A DNA stretch of 64,000 bases from Chitinophaga solisilvae (GTDB lineage Bacteria; Bacteroidota; Bacteroidia; Chitinophagales; Chitinophagaceae). Shown here piece after piece: positions 53,020-61,014 of the stretch (its first letter is position 1; every line of letters begins with the position of its first letter). The notes beneath the pieces are model-generated. The model was not told the DNA's origin. It saw nothing but the letters and a program-made list of their open reading frames with translations, and made no database searches. The translations under genes and the position numbers were made by a program. The stretch lies in the NCBI RefSeq assembly GCF_009928525.1, contig NZ_JAABOK010000009.1, positions 186,001 through 250,000 of the forward strand, written 5' to 3'.

Positions 53020-53952
53020 ATGCGAAAATCCTATCTGACATTCATCGCATTGGCCGGTACCGTACTGTTTGCCGCCTGTAGCAAGGAAAACCTTGTTGAT
53101 AATTCCATACCTGCCGGCAAAGGGCTGGCAGCCAGCCTGGCAGGCGATGCCTCCGTACGTGCGGCAACGTTAGTTAGCAGTCCGCTGATCAGTAAAATTT
53201 ATGCTTATCAGCCCGCTGCCGGTCAGTTCATCAATGAAACAGCACTGGGCTCCCCGGCAGCTGCACAGGCGCTTATCGGCAGCACCAGCAATATGGTGTC
53301 GCTGGGTGGTTTCGGCGGTTACATCATCTTTGGCTTCGATCATTCCGTAGTGAATGGCACCGGCGCAGACCTGGGCATCTACGGCAATCCGTTGGGCCCC
53401 ACGTATCAGTGGTCTGAGCCCGGCGTCGTAATGGTGAGCAAGGATGTTAATGGTAACGGTCAGCCGGACGATGCCTGGTACGAGCTGGCAGGCAGCCAGT
53501 ATAACGCTGCGGGCACCATTAAAAACTACCGCATCACCTATTATAACCCGCATGCCGCTGGTACCAGCGTATTGTGGAAAGATAACCAGGGCGCTTCCGG
53601 TTATGTAGTAGCCAACACCTACCACACCGCCAACAATTATTACCCGGCCACCGCCCCGAATCAGGACTCTGTTTCCTTTACAGGCACCAAACTGGTGAAT
53701 ACGCTGCAACCTGGCGCTATCATCACCAACCTGGCATTTGCCTGGGGGTATTCAGACAGCTACTCCAGCGAGTACCCGACACTGGGCTACAACACTTTTG
53801 ATATCGCCTGGGCAGTGAATGGCAGTGGCCAGTCCGTAAACCTGAATGCCATCGACTTCGTAAAAGTATATACCGGTCAGAATTGTAATGCCGGAACTAT
53901 GCTGGGAGAAATATCCACCGAAGTGAAAGGTGCAAGGGATCTGCATTTGTAG
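53020..53952 (+). CDS. Surface lipoprotein of B12-uptake loci (cell-surface protein family)
   Basis: This encodes 310 residues from ATG 53020; in-frame ATG 52990 overlaps the previous gene and lacks a good signal. Lipobox LFAAC (Cys20). Family-like segments include YQPAAGQFINETALG, VSLGGFGGYIIFGFDHSV, SEPGVVMVSKDVNGNGQPDD and WYELAGSQY. These resemble a cell-surface protein commonly encoded beside YncE-like proteins and TonB receptors in Bacteroidetes B12 loci. It is expected to act outside the cell in cobalamin or corrinoid capture. A strong terminator follows, so this riboswitch operon has only two genes and no BtuB. Confidence 0.8.
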   Translation: MRKSYLTFIALAGTVLFAACSKENLVDNSIPAGKGLAASLAGDASVRAATLVSSPLISKIYAYQPAAGQFINETALGSPAAAQALIGSTSNMVSLGGFGGYIIFGFDHSVVNGTGADLGIYGNPLGPTYQWSEPGVVMVSKDVNGNGQPDDAWYELAGSQYNAAGTIKNYRITYYNPHAAGTSVLWKDNQGASGYVVANTYHTANNYYPATAPNQDSVSFTGTKLVNTLQPGAIITNLAFAWGYSDSYSSEYPTLGYNTFDIAWAVNGSGQSVNLNAIDFVKVYTGQNCNAGTMLGEISTEVKGARDLHL

Positions 53953-53972
53953 ACCCGGAAATGTATAAAATG

Positions 53973-54018
53973 AACAGGGGCAACGGGAATGAATTTCCGT
54001 TGCCCCTGTTTTTATTTT
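53973..54018 (+). terminator. Rho-independent terminator of the B12 operon
   Basis: A 14-bp perfect stem (AACAGGGGCAACGG at 53973-53986 with its complement at 53997-54010) is followed by TTTTATTTT. It lies 21 bp after the last B12 gene. Confidence 0.92.
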
Positions 54019-54136
54019 GTTTGATAGTGCAAGACAATTTTACTATATAAAATAGAACCAGGCTGAAATATAAACAATAGTTTTGTCGGCATAAAAATAT
54101 GACAAATCATACCTTACCCTGAATGTTTCTGATTTT

Positions 54137-54589
54137 ATGCCTTGTATTTTAATGATAGCTGGAAAAGATTTTGATATCCCGCAGTTTCTAAATGTCACCA
54201 GATTACGGGTATTAAAGAAAATGATTAAAGGGGAGCCACGTTCTTCGTTAAGACCTGATGGAGAAAAATTGCCTTATTCTTATCTTACAATAGAGACAAG
54301 TAAAGCAGATTACGGTGATTTAAATGCGCAGGTAAAAGATACAATTAAGTATTTAAGAAAACACCGTAATCAGCTTATGAATATCAAAACAACAGGGGGA
54401 ATCGATCACATAAATCTGGATTTTGGCATTGAAAGTTCAAATGGTCAATTATTGCAGTCTATATTTATGCCAAGAGATTTGGTTAGTCTGGCCGCTGAGT
54501 TCAGAATGAGTATTCAAGTCTCTGTTTATTCGAAGGACTTGGACAGTGTGCTTAGTGAAAGCATTAAACTGGATAATGGTCTTTTATAG
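54137..54589 (+). CDS. Hypothetical protein, possible DUF4279-like
   Basis: This encodes 150 residues, no signal peptide. The middle and end (IKYLRKHRNQLMNI, HINLDFGIES, LLQSIFMPRDLVSLAAEFRMSIQVSVYS) faintly resemble small DUF4279-type proteins, many of which are toxin-immunity proteins; this is a weak match. It is the first gene of an AT-rich island that differs from its GC-richer surroundings. A TAGTTTTG box at 54078-54085 may be its -7 element. Confidence 0.6.
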   Translation: MPCILMIAGKDFDIPQFLNVTRLRVLKKMIKGEPRSSLRPDGEKLPYSYLTIETSKADYGDLNAQVKDTIKYLRKHRNQLMNIKTTGGIDHINLDFGIESSNGQLLQSIFMPRDLVSLAAEFRMSIQVSVYSKDLDSVLSESIKLDNGLL

Positions 54590-54595
54590 AAAATC

Positions 54596-54793
54596 TTGGA
54601 GGCACGAGTGCTTTATGAGGAATTGTTAATTTATTTTTATCAGGAAGTTGTGCAGGACAAATCTAATGATAAATTGCGGTATAATTCGAAAACTAAACAG
54701 GTTGAAATTGTATCAAAAGGTATGGAAATAAGAAAGCAGGAACTGAGGCTGATACGCCAATTAATTAATAAAGCCAATGTTATACGCAAATAA
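54596..54793 (+). CDS. Small hypothetical protein
   Basis: This encodes 65 residues only if translation starts at TTG 54596 or GTG 54608; the first in-frame ATG (54722) would leave about 23 residues. The sequence is charged and helical (LLIYFYQEVVQDKSNDKL, MEIRKQELRLIRQLINKAN) with no known domain. It lies 6 bp after the previous gene and 6 bp before the next, so it may be translationally coupled. It may also be a remnant. Confidence 0.4.
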   Translation: MEARVLYEELLIYFYQEVVQDKSNDKLRYNSKTKQVEIVSKGMEIRKQELRLIRQLINKANVIRK

Positions 54794-54799
54794 AGAGTT

Positions 54800-55255
54800 A
54801 TGAAGAATATAATAATATTAGTTGGTTTGCTTCAAGGTATAGTATCATGTGGGGCGGCGAAAATAACACAGAGAGAATATGATATTCATACCGATGTAAG
54901 GCTTGGGCAACGATTCTATTCCATTTTCCTGCATAAGGATGGATTTGGTTATGTAGTCAAAGGAATAGGTTCTTATTATACCGAACCACTGAGAATAGAT
55001 TCTTCAGTGAGTAGTAATATATTTAGAGTCGATTCAATAAAAGGTTTAATTCATATTTTGAGCAAGCTTAACATTGATTCAACAATTAAAAAGCCAATGG
55101 GTACTATCCCCCGTGTTGAGATATATTATAAGAATAAAAAGGTGTATGATGCTTATCGATGGGATCAATCAGTATGGAATGGGCTAAGACCTATTATTTC
55201 TCAAATTCCGCATGGTTTTAATCCTTTTCTGGTAAATGATAACCCATTTGAGTAG
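54800..55255 (+). CDS. Putative lipoprotein of unknown function
   Basis: This encodes 151 residues with a signal ending GIVSC (Cys17 lipidated). The mature part is beta-rich (RFYSIFLHKDGFGYVVKGIGSYY, TIPRVEIYYKNKKVYDAYRW). No family is recognised. It is part of the AT-rich island and starts 6 bp after the preceding small frame. Confidence 0.65.
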   Translation: MKNIIILVGLLQGIVSCGAAKITQREYDIHTDVRLGQRFYSIFLHKDGFGYVVKGIGSYYTEPLRIDSSVSSNIFRVDSIKGLIHILSKLNIDSTIKKPMGTIPRVEIYYKNKKVYDAYRWDQSVWNGLRPIISQIPHGFNPFLVNDNPFE

Positions 55256-55275
55256 GCAATGAATCAACGTATTGG

Positions 55276-55530
55276 ACACTATCTCAAAAATTGTGTAAAT
55301 TCTAAAAATCGGGGTTTCACTCCGATTTTTTAATTTTAAAGCATATACAGTTTTATGAAGACAGAAGATTTTTTATCAGACGACTTTCTGAAGCAGTTTA
55401 AAACGGCCGATCAACTAAACAATTTCCTGGCCTGGATTCAGAAGCGGGAATTGAAAAGATGCTGATGAGTAAACTGGATAGCCATTTAGGTTAGAAGTGC
55501 ATCCAATTCAGTAGCCAAAGGCGATTATGA
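55276..55530 (+). mobile_element. Remnant of an IS256-family insertion sequence, left end
   Basis: The end sequence ACACTATCTCAAAAATTG at 55276-55293 resembles the terminal repeats of Bacteroidetes IS256-type elements. A small hairpin with T-run follows (55304-55330), and then the start of a transposase at 55355. The element is cut off after about 250 bp, at the point where unrelated frame 55490-55789 begins. A second element with the same kind of ends lies at 56828-56901. Confidence 0.7.
55355..55494 (+). pseudogene. IS256-family transposase, N-terminal fragment with frameshift
   Basis: ATG 55355 gives MKTEDFLSDDFLKQFKTADQ..., the typical IS256-family (Bacteroidetes branch) opening, then stops at 55463-55465. 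In the other frame the same family sequence continues (IEKMLMSKLDSHLG at 55450-55491), which shows a one-base frameshift near 55447 (AAGCGG-GAATTG). A TAG at 55492-55494 ends it. The catalytic DDE region is missing. The gene is dead. Confidence 0.8.
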
Positions 55531-55789
55531 CTTGAATTGGTTTAAGAAAACAATGGGGACAAATAAACAATATGCCTCATTGATGGGGCGTGATGAACAG
55601 CTCACAACAAATACTTCTTCTGCAACCTATACAAAGTATAATCCTAATACTCGCATATCTTTTGTGCTTGGATTTAAAAATAATGTAAATATAACGGTGA
55701 TGGAAGCAATAAACGTTATTAATGCCAGCAGTCAAAAAATTAATGGCGTTCCAGAGTTGTTTACAGGACAATTACTTAATAAAAAATAG
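55490..55789 (+). pseudogene. Gene fragment of unknown origin, fused to the IS remnant
   Basis: The frame is open from 55490 to TAG 55787-55789 but has no good start (TTG 55532 or ATG 55550). The sequence includes NSVAKGDYDLNWFKKTMGTN and TRISFVLGFKNNVNITVME. Its upstream part joins the IS256 remnant without a promoter. It is probably the C-terminal piece of a gene truncated by the insertion or later deletion. Original function unknown. Confidence 0.45.
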
Positions 55790-55796
55790 ACAAAGT

Positions 55797-56429
55797 ATGA
55801 GAGCCTTTTTTTTACTGATAATTTTGGTGGCACTTTCAGACCAAGGAAAATGTCAGACACTTGAAAAGCGTAGTCTAACCGCAAAGGATAAAATAAATGG
55901 GGTCTTTCGGAAATTTACTTATGAAGCAAATGATAGCTATGGTATAATTAGTTTGATACTTAATAAAAATAAAACTTATTTCTATAGTATAAATACCTTT
56001 GCTTATCATGGAATAAGTGAAGGCAAATGGAAGCTGGTCGATAATTTATTAACACTGGAAAGTACATATAAAAGAAATAATATTCCGGTAGAAATATCTT
56101 ATGAAAATGAAAGTAGTTCTATCGACAGTTTTGATATTGCAGTTGTTAGGAATATAAAACATGAACTGCTGACAAGTGCATTTGTATTAGTTAATAATGA
56201 TAGTCTTAAGTGTCTTCCGTCAATAGGGAGGTGTAATGGCTCACTTGGAATCATAAATAGAGTGAAGGTTCTTTTTGAAAATGGAATCTCATCAAAATGG
56301 ATTGCTGTCGAGGAAAAGAAAGCCAGGCTACAACTTACAGTATTGACAGATGTTTCTATTGAAAATTATATCATTATGAATAAACAAAAATTTGAACTTA
56401 ATGGAAAATTCTTGAAGGAAAAGAAATAA
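55797..56429 (+). CDS. Exported protein of unknown function
   Basis: This encodes 210 residues from ATG 55797 (MRAFFLLIILVALSDQGKCQ, a signal peptide); earlier in-frame ATG 55722 lies in the preceding fragment. The mature protein is beta-rich (GVFRKFTYEANDSYGIISLIL, GISEGKWKLVDNLLTLEST), reminiscent of small lipocalin-like or META-like domains, but this is only a visual impression. AT-rich like the rest of the island. Confidence 0.6.
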   Translation: MRAFFLLIILVALSDQGKCQTLEKRSLTAKDKINGVFRKFTYEANDSYGIISLILNKNKTYFYSINTFAYHGISEGKWKLVDNLLTLESTYKRNNIPVEISYENESSSIDSFDIAVVRNIKHELLTSAFVLVNNDSLKCLPSIGRCNGSLGIINRVKVLFENGISSKWIAVEEKKARLQLTVLTDVSIENYIIMNKQKFELNGKFLKEKK

Positions 56430-56914
56430 ACAATTTTGAATAGCCTATTCAAGAAAAAACAATTATTATCTGTGTAGCAAGAGGTTAATCCAATGTTATA
56501 TTATTTGAGTGATTTGTGACTGTAAACCAGATAGAATAAGAAAATAATCATGGTGCTCATAATCGTGTGAAGGCTTTGGTTATTATCCTTTTCGATACCT
56601 AAAGCGAAAATATTCGCAACATGTGTTAAGTCTGATTGAAAATTGGGATACAGCAAAAATAAGGGCAGAAGAAAAGGCTCAAATGTCATCTTTGGATACT
56701 AAATATATTTATGGTACTAGAGTAGTAATAAAATCTCATAGTATTAAGATAGACACAGTTTCATTTAATGAATTGTTTAAATGGGAGAGAGATGCAAAAT
56801 GATACTTTCGCGTCCAGTCCCATTGTTACACTATCCCATCAACTGTGTTAAAAATAAGATGAAGGCTGTAGTATCCTTTTACAAAATTGATGAGATAGTC
56901 TCTAATTACTGGCT
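56430..56914. other. Gene-poor AT-rich region with a gene remnant
   Basis: A stop-free frame from 56563 to TGA 56800-56802 reads YYPFRYLKRKYSQHVLSLI and later NELFKWERDAK, with its first ATG only at about 56683. It looks like the tail of a lost gene. The small IS256-like relic 56828-56901 follows. Nothing else is seen. Confidence 0.4.
56828..56901. mobile_element. 74-bp internally deleted IS256-type relic (MITE-like)
   Basis: The left end ACACTATCCCATCAACTGTG at 56828 and the right end, read on the minus strand from 56901 as AGACTATCTCATCAATTTTG, match each other at about 85-90 percent of positions by eye, and both match the IS end at 55276. They face outward as terminal inverted repeats with only about 15 bp between them. 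No target-site duplication was identified. Confidence 0.65.
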
Positions 56915-58432
56915 TTACAATTTAACAAACTGATACGGCGTCCCCTCTACAAAGCCATCCACCTTCACCGTAAGCGAACTCACTTTGCCCTTGGCTACCG
57001 TATAAGGTAACAGCTGTATGCCATACATAGGAATATTGTAAGTACATAGGAATTCATTGTTACCGGCATGTTCCAGCCTGCCCAGCAGTTTTTTGTGATG
57101 GGAGAAATGCATGACCAGTGCTCCGTTTTCCAGGGTGATATTCATCTGGCCGTACACAGGATGACGGTATACGCCGGTAAATGCCTGCAGTGGTAACGGT
57201 GTAGGGGGCTGCGCGGCTGTTCTCTTACGGATGGTCTGCAGCTTGTTCGCTGCCTGCATGTCGCGGTGACGGTAGTACTCCCCGAAAATATGACTGTAAT
57301 TGCGGTAAGGTAAACCCAGCCAGGCATCGCGGATTTCGTCGCGCAGGGCTTCGTAGAACCCGTTGCTGTCAGTGTTGGTGAGTACGATAATGCCCAGCTG
57401 TTCTTCGGGCAGCAGGGTGATGCTGGTAACGAAGCCGTTTACACCGCCGGTGTGCGAGATAATTTCCCTGCCACTGTATTCCTCCAGCATCCAGCCGAGG
57501 CCATAGAGCGCGAAGTGCGCGCGGTTGTACGGATGACCGCCATTACCCAGGATAGAATGGGGCAGCCTCGTTTCTGCGATGGCTTCTTCGGCTACTACCT
57601 GTTTATCTCCTGCTTTGCCGTTTTGCAGCAGCATCATTACCCATTTGCTCAGGTCTTCCGTGGAAGAGCAGATGCTGCCGGCAGGAGCCAGGTTGTCTAT
57701 CTGACCATAGGGTATTTTCTGCAGTACTCCCTGAAATACGGTATGCGCGGCAGCTTTGTTGGCTACGCTGTTTATCCCACTGGTCAGCGCGATGGTACTG
57801 TTCATCTGCAGTGGCTCAAATATCCTTTCTTTCAGAAATGCTTCCCAGCTTTTGCCGCTGGCTTTCGGAATAATTTCTCCGGCAGTGAGAAAGGCAGCGT
57901 TGGTATATCCCCACTGACTGCGGAAGCTGTGTGCCGGCTTCACCTGGGCGAGCTTCTGCCGCACCTCCGCTTTGGTAAGATCTGAATCGAAGTACATGAA
58001 ATCTCCCTGGAAGGTTTCAAAGCCCAGCCGGTGACACAGCAGGTCGCGGATGGTGGCTTCTCTGGCGACCCACGGATCATACAGCTTAAAATCAGGCAGC
58101 CACCGCTGTACCTTGTCATCCAGCGACAGCTTTTTATCTGCCTGCAGCATCGCCAGCGTGGTACCGGTAAAAGCCTTGGTATTTGAGCCAATCATGAATA
58201 CGGTATGTTCATCTACCTTATCACCGGTATTCATCTCTTTCACACCATAACCTTTCATGACTATCACCTTCCCGTTTTTGATAATACATACGGCTGCACC
58301 AGGTATCTGCCACTCGGTCAGGCCCCGGGAAACATAGGTGTCCAGGCTGTCCCGGACAAATGAAGGAATGCTATCCTGCGCCGGTAATAATAATGGGCTG
58401 AAGGATAGCAGGAGAAGAATGATCTTTTTCAT
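56915..58432 (-). CDS. Exported serine hydrolase, class C beta-lactamase-like, with C-terminal DUF3471-type domain
   Basis: This encodes 505 residues with a signal peptide ending LLPAQD. Catalytic motifs: SNTK (Ser83, Lys86), YTN (Tyr176-Asn178) and the HTGG (KTG-equivalent) box in IISHTGGVNGFVTS. The fold is that of class C beta-lactamases and D-aminopeptidase/esterase relatives. The last 120 residues are a lipocalin-like beta domain (FTGVYRHPVYGQMNITLENG). Substrates of such enzymes vary (peptides, esters, beta-lactams), so resistance is not implied. Palindrome G lies upstream, between this gene and the ABC permease gene. Confidence 0.93.
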   Translation of the reverse strand: MKKIILLLLSFSPLLLPAQDSIPSFVRDSLDTYVSRGLTEWQIPGAAVCIIKNGKVIVMKGYGVKEMNTGDKVDEHTVFMIGSNTKAFTGTTLAMLQADKKLSLDDKVQRWLPDFKLYDPWVAREATIRDLLCHRLGFETFQGDFMYFDSDLTKAEVRQKLAQVKPAHSFRSQWGYTNAAFLTAGEIIPKASGKSWEAFLKERIFEPLQMNSTIALTSGINSVANKAAAHTVFQGVLQKIPYGQIDNLAPAGSICSSTEDLSKWVMMLLQNGKAGDKQVVAEEAIAETRLPHSILGNGGHPYNRAHFALYGLGWMLEEYSGREIISHTGGVNGFVTSITLLPEEQLGIIVLTNTDSNGFYEALRDEIRDAWLGLPYRNYSHIFGEYYRHRDMQAANKLQTIRKRTAAQPPTPLPLQAFTGVYRHPVYGQMNITLENGALVMHFSHHKKLLGRLEHAGNNEFLCTYNIPMYGIQLLPYTVAKGKVSSLTVKVDGFVEGTPYQFVKL

Positions 58433-58462
58433 ATAAATGGAATTGGGATTTTCGAATTTACG

Positions 58463-58567
58463 GATTTTGGGATTTTGAGATTTGAAATACAGTGAAGAAC
58501 TGAGCAGTTAAATCATTCGTATCAGCTCAGTTCTCCGCTGCATTTCAAATCTCAAAATCTCAAAATC
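58463..58567. repeat. Imperfect long palindrome, copy G
   Basis: Arms 58463-58504 and 58526-58567 (42 nt) pair with four mismatches, all transition-type, around a 21-nt loop. The outer arm is GATTTTGAGATTTGAAAT. The right arm carries the core AGCTCAGTTCTCCGCTGC. The element lies between same-strand genes, 6 bp beyond the permease stop. Confidence 0.95.
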
Positions 58568-58573
58568 AGAAAT

Positions 58574-59686
58574 TTACATACTTCGTTCGTAATGATAATA
58601 CGCATAGCGCTGCAACAGCAGGCTTCCTGCAAAACATAATACAGACAATATTGTCAGCCCGGATACCATCAGGAATGCATACTGCAGACAAAACAACAGG
58701 AACAAAATGACCGTATAGGCTTTCCCGTTATATGGCTGCCACAGCAGTATACCATGCATCAGCAGCAGGGTGCTGTAGCCACATAAGGCAAAATGCAGGG
58801 CTGCCTTCAGGGGAATATGCGCAGGTGTCAGTATACCCAGTGTAAGCAGTACCGGAAGCAGTAGCAGCAAATAAGCTCCTGCATACTGTCCTGCCCTTTG
58901 CCACCATCCGGCAGGCATACTCCGGTAGAAGCGGGCATACGTCTCCTCAAACTCCCGGATACGATATACCAGTACCCCGTTACCCAGTATGCCCAGCATA
59001 AAAACAATAAAAACGGCAGGTGCATCAAAATCAGATAACGGATTATTTACAGCAATACAATATAGCAGTATACAGGTAAACAGCTGGATACCCATCCACG
59101 TGGTCATCTGCCGGGAAAAAACAAAGCGCAGCAATATTCCTGTATAGGTAGATGACGACATCCACGCCCTGTTCCGGAAAGCCGTCAGCAACCTGCTTTC
59201 CGGATGATTCAGCCGGTATGCCTGCAGCCATGCTGTGCCGGCACAGAGTACTAACAGGTACGCCAGTACGATTATCAGCGCTGTGAAATAATGATATTGC
59301 CATCCGGTAATAACAATAAAAACGGTATACAGCCACACCGGCAGCTGCAGCCACAGAACCGTGAAGAAAAACAGGCTGAACTGCTGTCTGCTGCTGAGAT
59401 GCCGGATGATATGCAGAAATGCATACTCCTGCCGCCGCAGCTGCGCTGTAACAAAAACGGAAAGTTTCCGGGTATACAACAGCCATAGTAAAAATACCAC
59501 TATCAGTATAGCCGGACTTTTCAGCATACCAATCACCAGAAAAAGATGATATTCATATAACCCGGCGCCCGATTGCTGGCTGACAATAAAGAACATCATG
59601 GTAAAGATAAATACGAGAATGCCGCCGTTCTCCTGGTAGAAGGGCTTGACAAAGGCGCGGAAGAAGATGCGTGCAGGCTGGTTCAT
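58574..59686 (-). CDS. ABC exporter permease-like membrane protein
   Basis: This encodes 370 residues with about eight hydrophobic segments (for example IFTMMFFIVSQQSGAGLY, LLLLLPVLLTLGILTP). No conserved permease motif is obvious, but the gene overlaps the preceding ATPase gene by one base, the usual sign of a two-gene ABC transporter. The substrate is unknown. Confidence 0.8.
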   Translation of the reverse strand: MNQPARIFFRAFVKPFYQENGGILVFIFTMMFFIVSQQSGAGLYEYHLFLVIGMLKSPAILIVVFLLWLLYTRKLSVFVTAQLRRQEYAFLHIIRHLSSRQQFSLFFFTVLWLQLPVWLYTVFIVITGWQYHYFTALIIVLAYLLVLCAGTAWLQAYRLNHPESRLLTAFRNRAWMSSSTYTGILLRFVFSRQMTTWMGIQLFTCILLYCIAVNNPLSDFDAPAVFIVFMLGILGNGVLVYRIREFEETYARFYRSMPAGWWQRAGQYAGAYLLLLLPVLLTLGILTPAHIPLKAALHFALCGYSTLLLMHGILLWQPYNGKAYTVILFLLFCLQYAFLMVSGLTILSVLCFAGSLLLQRYAYYHYERSM

Positions 59687-60321
59687 CAGTTGAATACGCT
59701 TTTGTTGACAACGGTGAGTACCTGTTGTGATTGCGAAATGCGGGTATCCAGATCCTGGTGGGAACTCATCAGGAAAGTAACGCCCCGCTGCTGCTGTTCC
59801 AGTATGATGTCTGATACTGCTGTAAAGGAATGTGCATCCAGTGTAGTCACCGGCTCATCCAGCACTACCAGCGAAGGCTGGCCAATCAATGCCAGCGCCA
59901 GGGATAACCTTTTTGTCATGCCCGCAGAATAGCTGCCAATGGCGCCTTTCACGAAGCTATGCAGCTGCAGCTGCTCCATCAGCAAACGGGTGGCGGCTTT
60001 ATCTGCCTTCCGGATATGTTCATGTAACAGGATAAGATCCATACCTGTCATAAAAGGAGGAAATAATGGCTCCGCCTCTGCCCACCCTATCTGACGGCGA
60101 TAATCCTGCGGCTGCCGCTTTATACTGATACCCCGGAAAAGAATATCTCCCTCAAAAGGAATCTGCCCGGAAATCATCTTCAGAAAAGTAGACTTCCCGG
60201 ATCCATTGGCCCCCTTTACCCAGTAAAGCCCGTTGGTCAGCTGCAGATCCGGAATATCCAGCACTACCTGCCCGCCGTAAAATTTTTTTACATGTGTTAG
60301 TTGCAACATAGTATGCTCCAT
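59686..60321 (-). CDS. ABC transporter ATP-binding protein
   Basis: This encodes 211 residues. Walker A GANGSGKST (about 38-46), signature YSAGM, Walker B LVVLDEP and H-loop SSHQD are all present. The start is ATG 60321; ATG 60309 (MLQLTHVKK) is also good. It is a complete ABC-2-type nucleotide-binding subunit for the membrane protein encoded next; the stop and start codons overlap as TGATG at 59688-59684. Palindrome H lies upstream. Confidence 0.93.
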   Translation of the reverse strand: MEHTMLQLTHVKKFYGGQVVLDIPDLQLTNGLYWVKGANGSGKSTFLKMISGQIPFEGDILFRGISIKRQPQDYRRQIGWAEAEPLFPPFMTGMDLILLHEHIRKADKAATRLLMEQLQLHSFVKGAIGSYSAGMTKRLSLALALIGQPSLVVLDEPVTTLDAHSFTAVSDIILEQQQRGVTFLMSSHQDLDTRISQSQQVLTVVNKSVFN

Positions 60322-60390
60322 TTGCGTGATTTTATAACGGCTTAGGTATATTAAGGCTGGAGATGGATGCAGGAATGAATATAATAAAAC

Positions 60391-60518
60391 TTTTAATGAT
60401 GAATTAAGAATTATGAATTATGAGTTGGTGAGAAGATCTAAGCGAATGAAGGTGTTTTATCATTCGCTTAGATCTTCTCACCAACTCATAATTCATAATT
60501 CTTAATTCATCATTAAAA
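60391..60518. repeat. Long intergenic palindrome, copy H (59-bp perfect stem)
   Basis: Arms 60391-60449 and 60460-60518 are perfectly complementary over 59 nt around a 10-nt loop. The outer arm consists of AATTAAG, AATTATG and AATTATG units, a third flavour. The inner part is GGTGAGAAGATCTAAGCG. It lies between the ABC ATPase start and the VOC stop, both on the minus strand. Confidence 0.97.
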
Positions 60519-60522
60519 CAGC

Positions 60523-60942
60523 TTACTGCTGCTTAATAGCATCCAGTACTGAAAGATAGTGCTGATTATACATCAGTCCGATCACGATGCCGTAAGGACA
60601 AATGACGGAGGCGGTAATGAATCCTTCGCCGCGTTTTGTAACAGGCTCCCAGGCAGTGGCGCCCATAGCCAGCAACTTTTCAAGTGCAGCATCAATATCG
60701 TCTACATGCCAGTACAGGGTGCTGGCGGCAGGTGTGCCGCCGGTGATGCCGGGAGGGCCGTATTGTGCATCTATCAAACCAAATTCATGCTGGTAATCCC
60801 CGACACGGAATTCTGCATACCCTGGCTTGTTGAAGTAGGGAGGCATACCAAATAATGCAGTATACCATTCAATGGCCCCTTTATGATCGGCGACAAAACT
60901 GGTCATCGTTGTAAATCCGCGTAAAGTCTGTGTGTTTGCCAT
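60523..60942 (-). CDS. VOC-family (glyoxalase-like) protein
   Basis: This encodes 139 residues. Two beta-alpha-beta-beta-beta units are evident: VADHKGAIEWYTALFGMPP and LYWHVDDIDAALEKLLAMGATAWEP. These match single-chain glyoxalase/bleomycin-resistance-type domains. The reaction is unknown. A YafY/WYL regulator is encoded just upstream on the same strand, 72 bp away, a pairing often seen in bacteria. Confidence 0.9.
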   Translation of the reverse strand: MANTQTLRGFTTMTSFVADHKGAIEWYTALFGMPPYFNKPGYAEFRVGDYQHEFGLIDAQYGPPGITGGTPAASTLYWHVDDIDAALEKLLAMGATAWEPVTKRGEGFITASVICPYGIVIGLMYNQHYLSVLDAIKQQ

Positions 60943-61014
60943 AATCTGAAGTATTTTAAAAGTGAATAATCTTTGTTTACTTCAAAGGTAGAATGGCAGT
61001 TTGACAGCCCTATG

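Noticed and set aside
55550..55789. An intact small gene from ATG 55550
   Set aside because: The frame is open upstream into the IS remnant with no promoter or ribosome site, so it is better read as a truncated fragment.
56915..58432. Antibiotic-resistance beta-lactamase
   Set aside because: The motifs fit the broad serine-hydrolase family with a DUF3471-like tail; nothing specific to beta-lactam hydrolysis is visible.
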